Positions 7,471 through 16,658 of a stretch of 64,000 nt of DNA are shown piece by piece. The notes beneath the pieces were generated by a model, which was given only the letters and a program-made list of their open reading frames with translations, was not told the origin of the DNA and did not search any database. Numbering within the stretch: the stretch's first letter is position 1; each line of letters opens with the position of its first letter. The position numbers and the translations under genes were made by a program. The stretch covers positions 186,001 to 250,000 of the forward strand of contig QUAH01000002.1 in assembly GCA_003426165.1 (NCBI GenBank), in the 5' to 3' direction. This stretch comes from Candidatus Saccharicenans subterraneus (GTDB lineage: Bacteria > Acidobacteriota > Aminicenantia > Aminicenantales > Saccharicenantaceae).

Positions 7471-9621
7471 TTATTTCCCTTTAACCGCCTGGAGCTTCTT
7501 TCTAACCTCCGGCTGGTCGGGCATTATCTCCAGCGATTTTTCCCAGACGGCCGCGGCCTCGGCTTTCTTTCCCAGGCCCAGATAGCAATCCCCGATAAGG
7601 TTCAGGAGCGTGATATTGGTCCCGTAAAGGTTAACCGCCCTGTCCAGGAGATCAATGGCCTTCTGGTACTCGCCCAGGCTATATAGGGCCCTTCCCGCTA
7701 CAACGTGGGTTTCATAGGCAGCCTGCTTTTCGCCGCCGATAAACCCCTCCACCAGCGCGGCCGCTTTACCATATTCTTTCTGCTCAAGATAGACCTGGGC
7801 CAGCTGCCGGCTGAGGTCTTCGTTCTGCGGGGCCCTGGCCAGGGCCTGCTCCAATACCGACCTGGCTTCAGCCAGGCGCCCCAGGTTGTAAAGCTGCTGG
7901 CCGAGGATGTGGCCATAATAGGGGTCATCAAGCGGCGGCAGTACCCGCGACAGGATCCAGGGCCTGGGCAGGCTTTCCAGGAAGGTCAGGTCAAATTCTT
8001 CCCTGGTGGCGACCTGTTCCTTGCCGTCGACCATCAGGCTGACATTTAGAAAATAATGGGCCGGTGGAAAATCACTCAGCGAGAAAATTTGCACCACCTC
8101 GGGCAGGGTGAGAACCTCGGCCAGGGGGACAGTTTTTTCCCTGAAAGTCTCCGTTTCCCTGACAAACTGGAAGCGCAGGCTGGCCTTATCCCGGAGGGCG
8201 GGGGTCAGCCCGTAAACCTGGAGGACAACCGCCAGCTGGTCTTTGGCCGTGAACACCCGGCTGGCCTGAAGGTAAAGCTGGTTACCACCGATAAGGAAGG
8301 CCTTGACCCTCCCCCCGGCGGCCTCGGCCGGGCTTACCTTGTAAGCCAGAATGGGAGCGGACAGTTCCACCCCGCTCTTGCCGGGAATCCTGATGGTCTG
8401 CTCCAGGCTGGTAAATTCCTTGGAGGCTTCATTCTTGACCAGGACCGATAATTTATAATCCCCGGGCACACAGGGCAGAACGTCATAGATGGCCACCGGC
8501 AGGCTCTGCCTTTCCTTCATCTGGGCTTCGTTCATCTGGACCGGGTAGGTCTTTTCAAACTGGTAAACGATTTTACCGTCCAGGGTGCTCAGGGTGCCGT
8601 TGACCTTGAGGTTGGTGGCATAGCGGTTGTCGTACTGGTTGACCGACAGGCGTTTTGGCTCCAGGGTATAATGGATGAAATAAAACCCGGCCGGGCTCTT
8701 CAACACCTTGACCAGGTAATCACTATCGAGGTAATTGGCGCTGTATTCCACCTCCACCAGGTCCTTGTACTCGAAGAACTTGCGGGCATACTTATCTTCT
8801 ACCATTCTCTGCGGGGTCAACTCGATCTGCCGCAGCAGAAGGTCTGAAGATAGTGACGGCCGCCCGAGGCTGGTATTCTCCTCCCCGGGAATCAACGACA
8901 GGGAAACGTTGGCCAGGGTGGGGTCAACTTCTCTCAATTTCTGGTAGGCGGCCATGTAATCGGCCTGGTCGCCCCAGTAGCCGGTCAGCAGGGCCTGTGG
9001 CCCGTCGTTGGTCGGGCTGTAGAGCCGGTACTCACCGGTTCCCCTTTCCCGGAAAAACACCACGTTAAAGCCCGGGGGCAGCCCCATCTCAGTCTTGCCC
9101 TGGTAGAACCAGATTTCCGTATCGTAAACCTCCGACTTGCTGTCGATGCGCTGGATATCGTTGGGCGGTCCGAGGATGATATAAAAACGCCCCCGGTCGG
9201 TTTTCCAGCCCGGCTTGGGTGATTCCCGGCCGAAATACTTGTTGACATATTCTATCCGGCGGTAATGTTCGCTCTTAAATTCATTCTCTTCGGTCTCGGG
9301 AACCGGGTCCCGGTGCTTCCAGAAAGCTTCGATGAATAATTCTCTCTCCCGGTCAGTCCTGAGCTTGAGAAAGATGTCCCTTTCCACCGGCGTGATGATG
9401 TACACCACCTCTTCCTCCAGCCACTTCCTGTACTTTTCCGGTAGCGGCGGAGTTTTTTCCTTCTTCTGCTGGGCGGCGGGCTTTTTCTGCAGCCCGGGCT
9501 CCGGACTCAAGCTGGCCGGGTAGGCTGCATCCAGAAGTAAAATCAATAACAACGCGGAGAAACAGAAAAAGGGAATGATGCCCCGGGGGCGCCGTCTCGT
9601 CAGCAATCTTTCAAACCTCAT
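7471..9621 (-). CDS. GWxTD domain protein with C-terminal TPR repeats
   Basis: 716 residues, start supported by GGAGG eight bases upstream. An N-terminal signal or anchor (about residues 14-32) is followed by a proline/lysine linker and then the GWxTD domain. This contains FIEAFWKHRDPVPETEENEF and GWKTDRGRFYIILGPP with the name-giving GWKTD at 138-142. A middle beta-rich region follows. The C-terminal 150 residues carry TPR units (YNLGRLAEARSVLEQALARA, ALYSLGEYQKAIDLLDRAVN). GWxTD proteins are characteristic of Acidobacteriota, Aminicenantes and relatives; their role is unknown. Probably periplasmic or membrane-anchored. It stands alone. Confidence 0.9.
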   Translation of the reverse strand: MRFERLLTRRRPRGIIPFFCFSALLLILLLDAAYPASLSPEPGLQKKPAAQQKKEKTPPLPEKYRKWLEEEVVYIITPVERDIFLKLRTDRERELFIEAFWKHRDPVPETEENEFKSEHYRRIEYVNKYFGRESPKPGWKTDRGRFYIILGPPNDIQRIDSKSEVYDTEIWFYQGKTEMGLPPGFNVVFFRERGTGEYRLYSPTNDGPQALLTGYWGDQADYMAAYQKLREVDPTLANVSLSLIPGEENTSLGRPSLSSDLLLRQIELTPQRMVEDKYARKFFEYKDLVEVEYSANYLDSDYLVKVLKSPAGFYFIHYTLEPKRLSVNQYDNRYATNLKVNGTLSTLDGKIVYQFEKTYPVQMNEAQMKERQSLPVAIYDVLPCVPGDYKLSVLVKNEASKEFTSLEQTIRIPGKSGVELSAPILAYKVSPAEAAGGRVKAFLIGGNQLYLQASRVFTAKDQLAVVLQVYGLTPALRDKASLRFQFVRETETFREKTVPLAEVLTLPEVVQIFSLSDFPPAHYFLNVSLMVDGKEQVATREEFDLTFLESLPRPWILSRVLPPLDDPYYGHILGQQLYNLGRLAEARSVLEQALARAPQNEDLSRQLAQVYLEQKEYGKAAALVEGFIGGEKQAAYETHVVAGRALYSLGEYQKAIDLLDRAVNLYGTNITLLNLIGDCYLGLGKKAEAAAVWEKSLEIMPDQPEVRKKLQAVKGK

Positions 9622-9949
9622 CAGCCATCCTCCAGTGGCCGGGTGGTATCACTCAATTCTTGAGTTAGCCTGACCTTCTCCCGGTTTCCAGAAAATTCTA
9701 TACAAATTTTTATGTCTTAGAATGAGCTCTTTCTCGACCATCGGTTCTTGTTCTCAGGTATTTTACCACGTTTGGTTGCTCGCTGTCCGCCTATTCCGAA
9801 CCTGTCACGGCCCCGGATTCAGGGGTTGGGTTACACGTTTTACGCGCTGTCCCTGAGCATTAATTATTCATCTTCTTAAAACTTCCAGTGGCCGAAAGCG
9901 TTTCAGGGTTGGAGCCCGTTTTCGGGCACCCGGGTGGTGGCGGCCAGGA
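9622..9949. other. intergenic, no gene seen
   Basis: 328 bases between the patatin gene and the GWxTD gene, both on the minus strand. It should hold the GWxTD promoter. Short open frames here have no ribosome site. No repeat or hairpin was recognised. Confidence 0.4.
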
Positions 9950-11038
9950 TCAGCCTGCCGCGCTACGGGCCAGTTCTTTAATGCCCCCGATATTTTCCAG
10001 GGTAACTTTCTTCCCGAGGTTAACCACCCTTCTGATCCTGGTGAAATCAAAGGTATCGACGTTGGGATTGATATTGATGATTAAATCTGCCTCCGGCAGC
10101 TTGCTCTCGGTAGAATCGGCCAGCACCACCTGGACCAGGCGGTGGACCATGATGAAGGCTGAATCAAAATGGGCGATGGCCATCTTCTTCAGCGGGCGGT
10201 GAACGTCGGGCACAAAAACCCTGGTGGCCCCCAGTTCCCGGGCCAGGCGGATGGGACAGTTGTTGAGCAGCCCTCCGTCAACCAGCAGCCGGCCGGAAAA
10301 CCGGGCCGGTTCGATAACGAAGGGAAAGGCCATGCTGGCCCGAAGGGCCTGGTGCAACGGGCCGCTGGTGAAATTAACTTCCTGGCCGGAAACCAGGTCG
10401 ACGGCGTTGCAGCCAAAACGAACCGGCAGTTCCTCGATCAAAACATCGTCCACCATCTCCCGCAGGTGTTCTTCCAGCAGGTCTCCCTTCTTAACTCCTA
10501 TCCGGCGCAGCAACCTTTTTTGGTAGGACTCGAGCATCAGGTAATCAACCAGCTTATCGGGTATGGGTATTTTTGATCTGCGCAGGCCGGACAGCCGGCT
10601 GTAACTCAGCTGCCGCCCGAGTTTCTCCAGTTCTGGCGGGAGATAACCGGCAGCAAACAGCCCGCCGATTATGGCCCCCATCGAAGTTCCGGTAATGATG
10701 GGCGGCACCAGGTCATAATCCAGGAGCACTTCCAGCACCCCGATATGGGCCAGGGCCCGGGCCCCGCCACCCATCAGCACCAGGGCCCACTTTCCTTCCT
10801 GACCCGGGGTTCTGCTGGCTACCGGGGTTTCTTTTATATTGTCCGGCTTTTCTTTATTGATTTCTTCTCTCCTTTGCGGTCTTTCAATCTTCATTTTAAT
10901 ATTATTCCCGGTATTATCTCTATCTTGAATTTTTTCGCGCTTTACGGTTCCTGCCCCGGCCTTTTCTCTTCTCCCTTTTATTGAGTTTCTGAGGGGCTTG
11001 ATTAACGCTTCCAGGCTGAGAACTTTTTCCTTTCTCAT
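9950..11038 (-). CDS. patatin-like phospholipase
   Basis: 362 residues from ATG 11038. The frame is open further upstream, but that would run deep into the thioesterase gene, so the shorter start is chosen; its ribosome site is weak. The first 80 residues are a highly charged, low-complexity linker. The patatin domain then begins with ALVLMGGGARALAHIGVLE (oxyanion GGGAR at 90-94) and the nucleophile elbow GTSMG (Ser119). The DGG motif has catalytic Asp254. No signal peptide, so this is a cytoplasmic Ser-Asp dyad acyl hydrolase of the RssA/YlbK type. It follows the thioesterase gene by 34 bases and is probably co-transcribed, pairing release and hydrolysis of acyl chains. Confidence 0.9.
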   Translation of the reverse strand: MRKEKVLSLEALIKPLRNSIKGRREKAGAGTVKREKIQDRDNTGNNIKMKIERPQRREEINKEKPDNIKETPVASRTPGQEGKWALVLMGGGARALAHIGVLEVLLDYDLVPPIITGTSMGAIIGGLFAAGYLPPELEKLGRQLSYSRLSGLRRSKIPIPDKLVDYLMLESYQKRLLRRIGVKKGDLLEEHLREMVDDVLIEELPVRFGCNAVDLVSGQEVNFTSGPLHQALRASMAFPFVIEPARFSGRLLVDGGLLNNCPIRLARELGATRVFVPDVHRPLKKMAIAHFDSAFIMVHRLVQVVLADSTESKLPEADLIININPNVDTFDFTRIRRVVNLGKKVTLENIGGIKELARSAAG

Positions 11039-11072
11039 ATTTTCTTTAATCCAGACGCCTTCCTTATTAATT

Positions 11073-11843
11073 CTATTTCCCTTCCGGGCCGTAGCTCGCC
11101 CAGCGCGACCTGACCCTGGCCACTTCCTTGCCCGAGGCCAGGCTGTATATCTGCTGAATCCAGAAGCTTCCGGGACTTTCCGGGTTCTGGGTGATGACCT
11201 CAATTTCGTCGCCGTAAAAGGCCTCCGAGCGGTAATTGATTTCCAGCTCCCGGGGCCGGCTGGCAAACAGCACCTCCCGGGGCATGCCCTCAACCGCCCA
11301 GCGTGAATAGACCACGTTGTTGACGTGCCGGTTGTAATCCAGGTCCTCGAACATCACCCTGAAGGTGGTCTTGTGGTCCAGCCTCTCCACTATTGGCAAC
11401 GTGGGAAAATCGTCGGGGATGGCCCTCTCCTGTAGAATCAGCTCGTCGGGAAAGAGGTTTTCCACCCGGACCGGCCGCCGGCTTTCCAGCTCGATGATCA
11501 TCCAGGAACTGGTGGCCAGGGCAATTCTATTCCCATTGACATCAGATACTTCAAAATCGCGCAGGGCATAATAACCGTGCTTGCCGGAAGCCCAGGTCCT
11601 GATGGAAATCTTTTCACCCATCCGGGGATAGCGCTCGACCAGGATATGGTAGCGGGAGACGACCCAGGTCAGACCTTTCTCGGCCAGGTCAAAGACCGAA
11701 AATTTCTCGCGGAGAGAATGCCGTCTGGCCGCATCCTGCAGGTAATTCATCAGGGCGGAAAGATGGGCCCGGCCCAGGTAATCGGCATCAAAGCTCAATA
11801 ACTCATACTCGCAGGTCAGAAACTTTTTTTCCTGGTTTTCCAT
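11073..11843 (-). CDS. acyl-ACP thioesterase (FatA/FatB-like)
   Basis: 256 residues, of the length usual for bacterial acyl-ACP thioesterases, made of two hot-dog folds. The first half holds LMNYLQDAARRHS and the second holds DLDYNRHVNNVVYSRW, with the family's catalytic Asn171/His173. Ribosome site GAGGG lies close to the ATG. It releases free fatty acids from acyl carrier protein in the cytoplasm. First gene of a likely two-gene operon with the patatin phospholipase. Confidence 0.9.
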   Translation of the reverse strand: MENQEKKFLTCEYELLSFDADYLGRAHLSALMNYLQDAARRHSLREKFSVFDLAEKGLTWVVSRYHILVERYPRMGEKISIRTWASGKHGYYALRDFEVSDVNGNRIALATSSWMIIELESRRPVRVENLFPDELILQERAIPDDFPTLPIVERLDHKTTFRVMFEDLDYNRHVNNVVYSRWAVEGMPREVLFASRPRELEINYRSEAFYGDEIEVITQNPESPGSFWIQQIYSLASGKEVARVRSRWASYGPEGK

Positions 11844-12235
11844 CCTTGACCCTCATTTCAAGAATCAGGCCGGCCTGAAACAACAACGGCCCGACGTCGC
11901 CCCTTTCCGGGATTCACTATGCTCCTGGCCTAACCGAGCCCTGCAAACAATCCACGATAGAGCCCGGGCCACGCCTTCCGGCTGTCGGGGCTACGCACCT
12001 GACGGGCGTTCTATATCCAGGCCCTGCAACAGGGCTGCCGATTGGCCTTTGAAGATGAGATTTTATTACAAATCGGCCCGGCTTGAAAGAAAAAAGCAAC
12101 CAGGAACTTCAGGTATAAATGACCCGTTGAATCTTTATGTTGACATCTCCCCTCTTTTCTAATACTAACGGAAGTGGGACTCGTGGCTGGAGCCAATTGA
12201 CCTAACCTGAAATGGCCAGACCGAAGGAGGAGGGT
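11844..12235. other. divergent promoter region, no gene seen
   Basis: Lies between the minus-strand thioesterase and the plus-strand exported CARDB protein, so it should hold both promoters. AT-rich stretches occur around 12050-12170. No gene or repeat recognised. The strong AAGGAGGAGGG site at 12224-12234 fixes the start of the next gene. Confidence 0.4.
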
Positions 12236-13882
12236 ATGAAACGACTCATCATTCCCGGCCTGATTGTCCTCCTGGCCTGGGCAGTCTGTTTCTCCGCGGC
12301 CCAGACCAGGCCGGAGGTCAGGATAGTCAACCGTGGATTCGTGGTAGACAAGACCCATAAAGAGCAACCGGCCAACCTGGCCGAGAAAGTTGACTCCAAT
12401 TTCGCCTACCAGTCCGACCAGCAATCCTTCGCCAGGACCTGGGTTTATGCCAATGCCTGGATCGGCAATGTGGAGGCCTGGATAGCCGGAACTTTCTACC
12501 TGGATTTCGAGGTGATCGGACTGCCCGCTGGCTCGTCTTTCGTAGCTCCAGTGGTGGCGGCCCGGTTCCGACTGTTTGGCCTGGTTGATGCCTTTGGCTA
12601 CGGACACGCCGACACTAACTACCGGGTCCAGATCACCAGTGGCCTGACTGAAAGAACAGACTTCAGATGGTCGGAAGCCAGGCTGAAAAAAACTATTTTT
12701 TCCAAGAGAGACAAGGAAACCTGGAAATCAGCCGACTTTGCCGCCACCCTGGCCACAACCGCTGCCCGGGCCCTGGTTTCCGAAATCCCGGCGGTCGGAG
12801 ACACCCTGGATGTGATCTTAGAGGCAGCCAGCACAGCCTGGGATGCCCTTGACTGCGAAGCCAAGATAGCCAGGCAGGGCTGGGTGCGATTCTTCAACGT
12901 GCCACTGGAAGCTGGTAAGCGCTACCGGGTTTTCCTGACGGTTGAAAGCCAGGTGAAAGCCGTGGCCATACTGGCCGGACAGAGAAGCATCAAGGTTGAT
13001 TTTTACGGACGGGAACCGTTTTTCAATAAACAGAGCAAGAATCTTAAGGACTGGGGTTTCGCCATAGATACAGTCCAGGTCATCTTTCCCAATTCTCTGT
13101 TAGGTCGTTCAGCGGCCCCCGTTCCCCCGAAAACCAAGACGCCAGCCAGGTCTGATCTGCAGTTCGCCGGTCCGCTGGAACTAATCGGCCCGGAAAAAAT
13201 GGCCCCGGAAAATTACCGGATGATTGAAGGCTTTGCCCCCAGCTTGAAGCTGGGCGTGATTGCTAGATATTCCGAACTCAAGAACGTCAAGCTCCTGGTC
13301 CAGATACCAGAAATAAGCTGGAAAGAAACGATCATTTTCCCTATCCTGGATCAGGATAAAACGGTCCCGGTCGAAATACAATTACCCCGGATTGAACTGT
13401 CTCCACCCGGAAACCACAGGGCTTACCGCCTTGAAACCATACTTGACCCTCTGGCCGAGCTCAGGAACGAGAACAGAACAAACAACAGCCAGGCCCTTAG
13501 CCTCCTGGTCATTCCCAGATATTACCAGCTGAGAGCCAGGAACCTCAGGCTGGAGCCATCACTCACCGAATATTCAGAAAATCAACAGATCAGTCTTTCG
13601 GGCACGATAAAGAATGAAAGCAACGTGGACCTGGAAGAAGTTGAAGCTGCCTTTTATTACAACAGCGGAACCCGCAGCCAGCGGAAACTGGTCCTGATCG
13701 AAAAGAAAATCATGTCTTTAAAAACCGGCCAGGAAATTCCTGTTTCCTGCAGCTGGAAAGCCCGAAAATCGGCCGAGCACTGGACAGACATCTATCTTAT
13801 TGTCGACCCGGACAATGCCATCAGTGAACAGGTAGAAAATGCCGCTTTCCATGAAGCCACAACTTCAATCATCGTGAAATAG
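12236..13882 (+). CDS. exported protein with C-terminal CARDB-like domains
   Basis: 548 residues. Start at 12236 because AAGGAGGAGGG immediately precedes it and a classical signal peptide (MKRLIIPGLIVLLAWAVCFS, then AA) begins there; an in-frame ATG at 12212 would bury the signal. Residues about 20-280 form a domain I do not recognise, rich in aromatic beta-strand patterns. Residues about 330-430 and 435-548 look like two CARDB/Ig-like beta-sandwich modules (LDPLAELRNENRTNNSQ; LIVDPDNAISEQVENA, the typical 'DPxNxIxExxExNN' closing of CARDB). Probably a periplasmic or surface adhesion/scaffold protein. The gene downstream starts 61 bases later. Confidence 0.7.
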   Translation: MKRLIIPGLIVLLAWAVCFSAAQTRPEVRIVNRGFVVDKTHKEQPANLAEKVDSNFAYQSDQQSFARTWVYANAWIGNVEAWIAGTFYLDFEVIGLPAGSSFVAPVVAARFRLFGLVDAFGYGHADTNYRVQITSGLTERTDFRWSEARLKKTIFSKRDKETWKSADFAATLATTAARALVSEIPAVGDTLDVILEAASTAWDALDCEAKIARQGWVRFFNVPLEAGKRYRVFLTVESQVKAVAILAGQRSIKVDFYGREPFFNKQSKNLKDWGFAIDTVQVIFPNSLLGRSAAPVPPKTKTPARSDLQFAGPLELIGPEKMAPENYRMIEGFAPSLKLGVIARYSELKNVKLLVQIPEISWKETIIFPILDQDKTVPVEIQLPRIELSPPGNHRAYRLETILDPLAELRNENRTNNSQALSLLVIPRYYQLRARNLRLEPSLTEYSENQQISLSGTIKNESNVDLEEVEAAFYYNSGTRSQRKLVLIEKKIMSLKTGQEIPVSCSWKARKSAEHWTDIYLIVDPDNAISEQVENAAFHEATTSIIVK

Positions 13883-13943
13883 GCAGGATTGGCCGACAAA
13901 AAAGCAGGTGACCCGGCCGGCCGAATAAATTAGAATTATCAGT

Positions 13944-15248
13944 ATGAAAAGAAGAGATTTCTTAAAAACGGCATCCGTCTCTCTGGCCGCGCCCATGATT
14001 GTCAGGTCTTCTGTATTTTCCAGGCCGGCACCGAGCGACCAGCTTATTTTGGGCTGCATTGGGGTGGGTCGCCAGGGCCAGGCCAACATGATGGAACTCA
14101 TCTACCGCGGCCTGGAAACCGGGTCCAGGGTAGTGGCCGTCTGCGACCTGGACCGGCACCGCCTGGACAACGCCCGCTGGCTGGCCGAAAAAACCTATGC
14201 CCTGGAGCTCGGGCTGAACAAGTATGCGGGCATAAAGGCCTACCACGATTTCCGGGAACTCCTGGCCCGAAAAGATATTGACGGGGTGGTTATTTCAGTG
14301 CCGGATTTCTGGCACGGGATAGTGGCCCTGGCCGCGGCCCGGGCCAGCAAGGACATTTACCTGGAAAAGCCGCTGACCTACTCGCTGGTTGAAGGCCAGA
14401 AACTGGTCAAGGCCATCCGGCAGAAAAAGCTGGTGCTCCAGACCGGCTCGCAGCAGAGGTCATCGGTCTATTTCCTCAAGGCCTGCGAAATCGTTCGAAA
14501 CGGTCTTATCGGCCAGCTCCAAGCCATCAAGGTTCGGCTGCCCGAAGACACCGGTCGCGGGGACCCACGACCCATGCCGGTACCGCCCAACCTGGACTAC
14601 GAGTTCTGGCTGGGACCGACCCCGGAAGCTCCGTATACCGAAGATAGGGTCCACCCGCAAATGAGCTACGACCGCCCGGGCTGGATGCAGGTCGAGCCAT
14701 ACGGCCGGGGCATGATCACCAACTGGGGAGCCCACATGCTGGACATCGCCCAGTGGGGCCACGATACCGAAAGAACCGGACCGGTCAGCATAGAAGCCGA
14801 GGCCGAGTTTCCAGAACGTGGCCTGTTCAACGTCCATACCAGGTTCAGGGCCGAAGCGGTATATGCTGACGGCGTGGTCCTGGCCATGGAGAGTGGCGAC
14901 CCCTCGGGCGTCAGGTTCGAGGGCTCGGAGGGCTGGCTTTTTGTCAGGAGAGAGGGAATTGAAGTCTCAAACCCGGCCCTCCTCGGCTATCAGCCCGGAA
15001 GCGGCCAGGCCAGGCTTTACCACAGCTCCAACCACATGAAAAATTTCCTGGAGTGCCTGCGGTCGAGGCAGGACCCGGCCGCTCCGGTGGAAGTTGGACA
15101 CCGCTCTAACAGCCTGTGCATAATCACCCACATTGCCATGAAGCTTGGAAGGAAGCTGCGCTGGGACCCGGACCAGGAGAAGTTTATCGGTGACGAAGAG
15201 GCCAACCGGCTGCTGGATTACCCGCGGAGGAAACCCTGGCAGATATAG
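13944..15248 (+). CDS. Tat-exported Gfo/Idh/MocA-family oxidoreductase
   Basis: 434 residues. The N-terminus MKRRDFLKTASVSLAAPMIV is a twin-arginine signal. The NAD(P)-binding Rossmann fold follows (LILGCIGVGRQGQANM). The second family motif, DIYLEKPLTYS, holds the conserved EKP lysine. The rest is the alpha/beta substrate-binding half. Such exported members act on sugars or glycosides with a tightly bound cofactor; the exact substrate cannot be read. The next gene downstream (255 bases) is a Tat-exported sugar isomerase, which suggests joint periplasmic sugar conversion. Confidence 0.88.
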   Translation: MKRRDFLKTASVSLAAPMIVRSSVFSRPAPSDQLILGCIGVGRQGQANMMELIYRGLETGSRVVAVCDLDRHRLDNARWLAEKTYALELGLNKYAGIKAYHDFRELLARKDIDGVVISVPDFWHGIVALAAARASKDIYLEKPLTYSLVEGQKLVKAIRQKKLVLQTGSQQRSSVYFLKACEIVRNGLIGQLQAIKVRLPEDTGRGDPRPMPVPPNLDYEFWLGPTPEAPYTEDRVHPQMSYDRPGWMQVEPYGRGMITNWGAHMLDIAQWGHDTERTGPVSIEAEAEFPERGLFNVHTRFRAEAVYADGVVLAMESGDPSGVRFEGSEGWLFVRREGIEVSNPALLGYQPGSGQARLYHSSNHMKNFLECLRSRQDPAAPVEVGHRSNSLCIITHIAMKLGRKLRWDPDQEKFIGDEEANRLLDYPRRKPWQI

Positions 15249-15502
15249 GCCGGGGGCGAAGAAGTGTGGTTCATTCTGAGAAGGCCGGGTAGCGGAATTA
15301 ATGAAAAAATATCGAAGTTGATAAATTAAAACAATGATTTATTACGGGCACTCCATAAGTTCAGCTATTAAGGCTATCAAGGAAGTCGTGTCATTGCCGG
15401 GAGATAATAGAAGAAATTTCAAGAGAAGAGTGATCTCAAGCGCGGTTCCTGGCCCCGGTGGCTTCCACCCGGGAGCAATGATAGAAAAATAAGGAGGCTA
15501 TG

Positions 15503-16363
15503 ATGTCAGGCCTGAGCCGGAGAAAATTCATAAAGAGCAACCTGGCTGCCGGTCTTTTCATGGCGGCCAATCCTTCGGCCCTGGTTTACTCTGCACGGAA
15601 GAATAGACCTTCCTGCTCTGACTGGCGACCGGAAAAGAAGCATGGTTTTTCCCTGGGCCTGGCTTCCTATACCTTCCGGGCTTTCAGCCTGGAACAAACC
15701 ATCGCCATGACCCTGAGGCTGGGGCTAGAAAAGCTGGTCTTGAAAGACTTCCACCTGCCGCTCACCGCCTCCCCGACCGAAATCAAGGCCGCCGCGGCCA
15801 GGGTAAGGGAGGCCGGACTGGACCTGTACGGCTGCGGGGTGGTCTACCTGGAAAAGCCGGAAGAGGTGAACCAGGCCTTTGCCTATGCCCGGACGGCAGA
15901 GATGAGAATGATAATTGCCTCGCCGAACCCGGGCCTGCTGCCGCTGATCGAAAAGAAGGTCAAAGAAACGGGAATTTCGCTGGCCATCCACAACCACGGC
16001 CCGGGCGACAGGTTCTACCCGACCCCAGCGGATGCTTACCACCGGATAAAGAACCTGGACGGCCGGCTGGGACTATGCCTGGACATCGGGCATGCAGCCA
16101 GGGCCGGAGTCGACCCGGCCGAGGCTACCCGAAAATTTTCCGACCGGCTGCTGGATGTTCATATAAAGGATGTATCCGCGGTCAGCCGGGAAGGCCAGAC
16201 GGTTGAAATCGGCCGCGGGGTTGTTGATATTAAATCTTTTCTTAAGGCCATCACGGCCATCAACTACCGCGGCACCCTGGCCTTTGAATTCGAAAAGGAC
16301 GAAAAGGACCCGCTGCCCGGTGTAGCCGAATCGGTCGGCTACGTCCGCGCCCTGCTCTCTTAA
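15503..16363 (+). CDS. Tat-exported sugar phosphate isomerase/epimerase (TIM barrel)
   Basis: 286 residues. Two ATGs stand in tandem (15500, 15503); the second is better spaced from AAGGAGG at 15491. The Tat motif LSRRKFIKSNLAAG is followed by an AP-endonuclease-2-type TIM barrel. Metal- and substrate-binding segments are visible: LAIHNHGPGD, LGLCLDIGHAARAG, LLDVHIKDV and LAFEFEKDE. This is the xylose isomerase-like family that epimerises or isomerises sugars and 3-keto sugars. It lies in the same orientation as the Tat-exported oxidoreductase upstream. The substrate is unknown. Confidence 0.87.
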   Translation: MSGLSRRKFIKSNLAAGLFMAANPSALVYSARKNRPSCSDWRPEKKHGFSLGLASYTFRAFSLEQTIAMTLRLGLEKLVLKDFHLPLTASPTEIKAAAARVREAGLDLYGCGVVYLEKPEEVNQAFAYARTAEMRMIIASPNPGLLPLIEKKVKETGISLAIHNHGPGDRFYPTPADAYHRIKNLDGRLGLCLDIGHAARAGVDPAEATRKFSDRLLDVHIKDVSAVSREGQTVEIGRGVVDIKSFLKAITAINYRGTLAFEFEKDEKDPLPGVAESVGYVRALLS

Positions 16364-16658
16364 AAGTAGCCGTTCAAAATATTTCCTGATTTATGAGCAG
16401 AAGGAAATCCGGACTGCGCTGCTTTTTCCATAGAGCGAGGCTCCGCCTCCAGAATATCGGAAGGAATTCCCACTTCTTGATGAATCTGTTTTCCACCGGT
16501 TGATCAGGGTTCCATTTCTGTCCTTAAATCGGAAAATCTCAAATTAAATTCAATTGCCACCGGGCGGCAAATCGTCCTAAAATCTGTGGTGAAAGCAGGA
16601 GAATTAAAAAATAGAAGTGGATTATAAGGTCTCCTGTGATTTTGGAGGGAGGGGCAAC

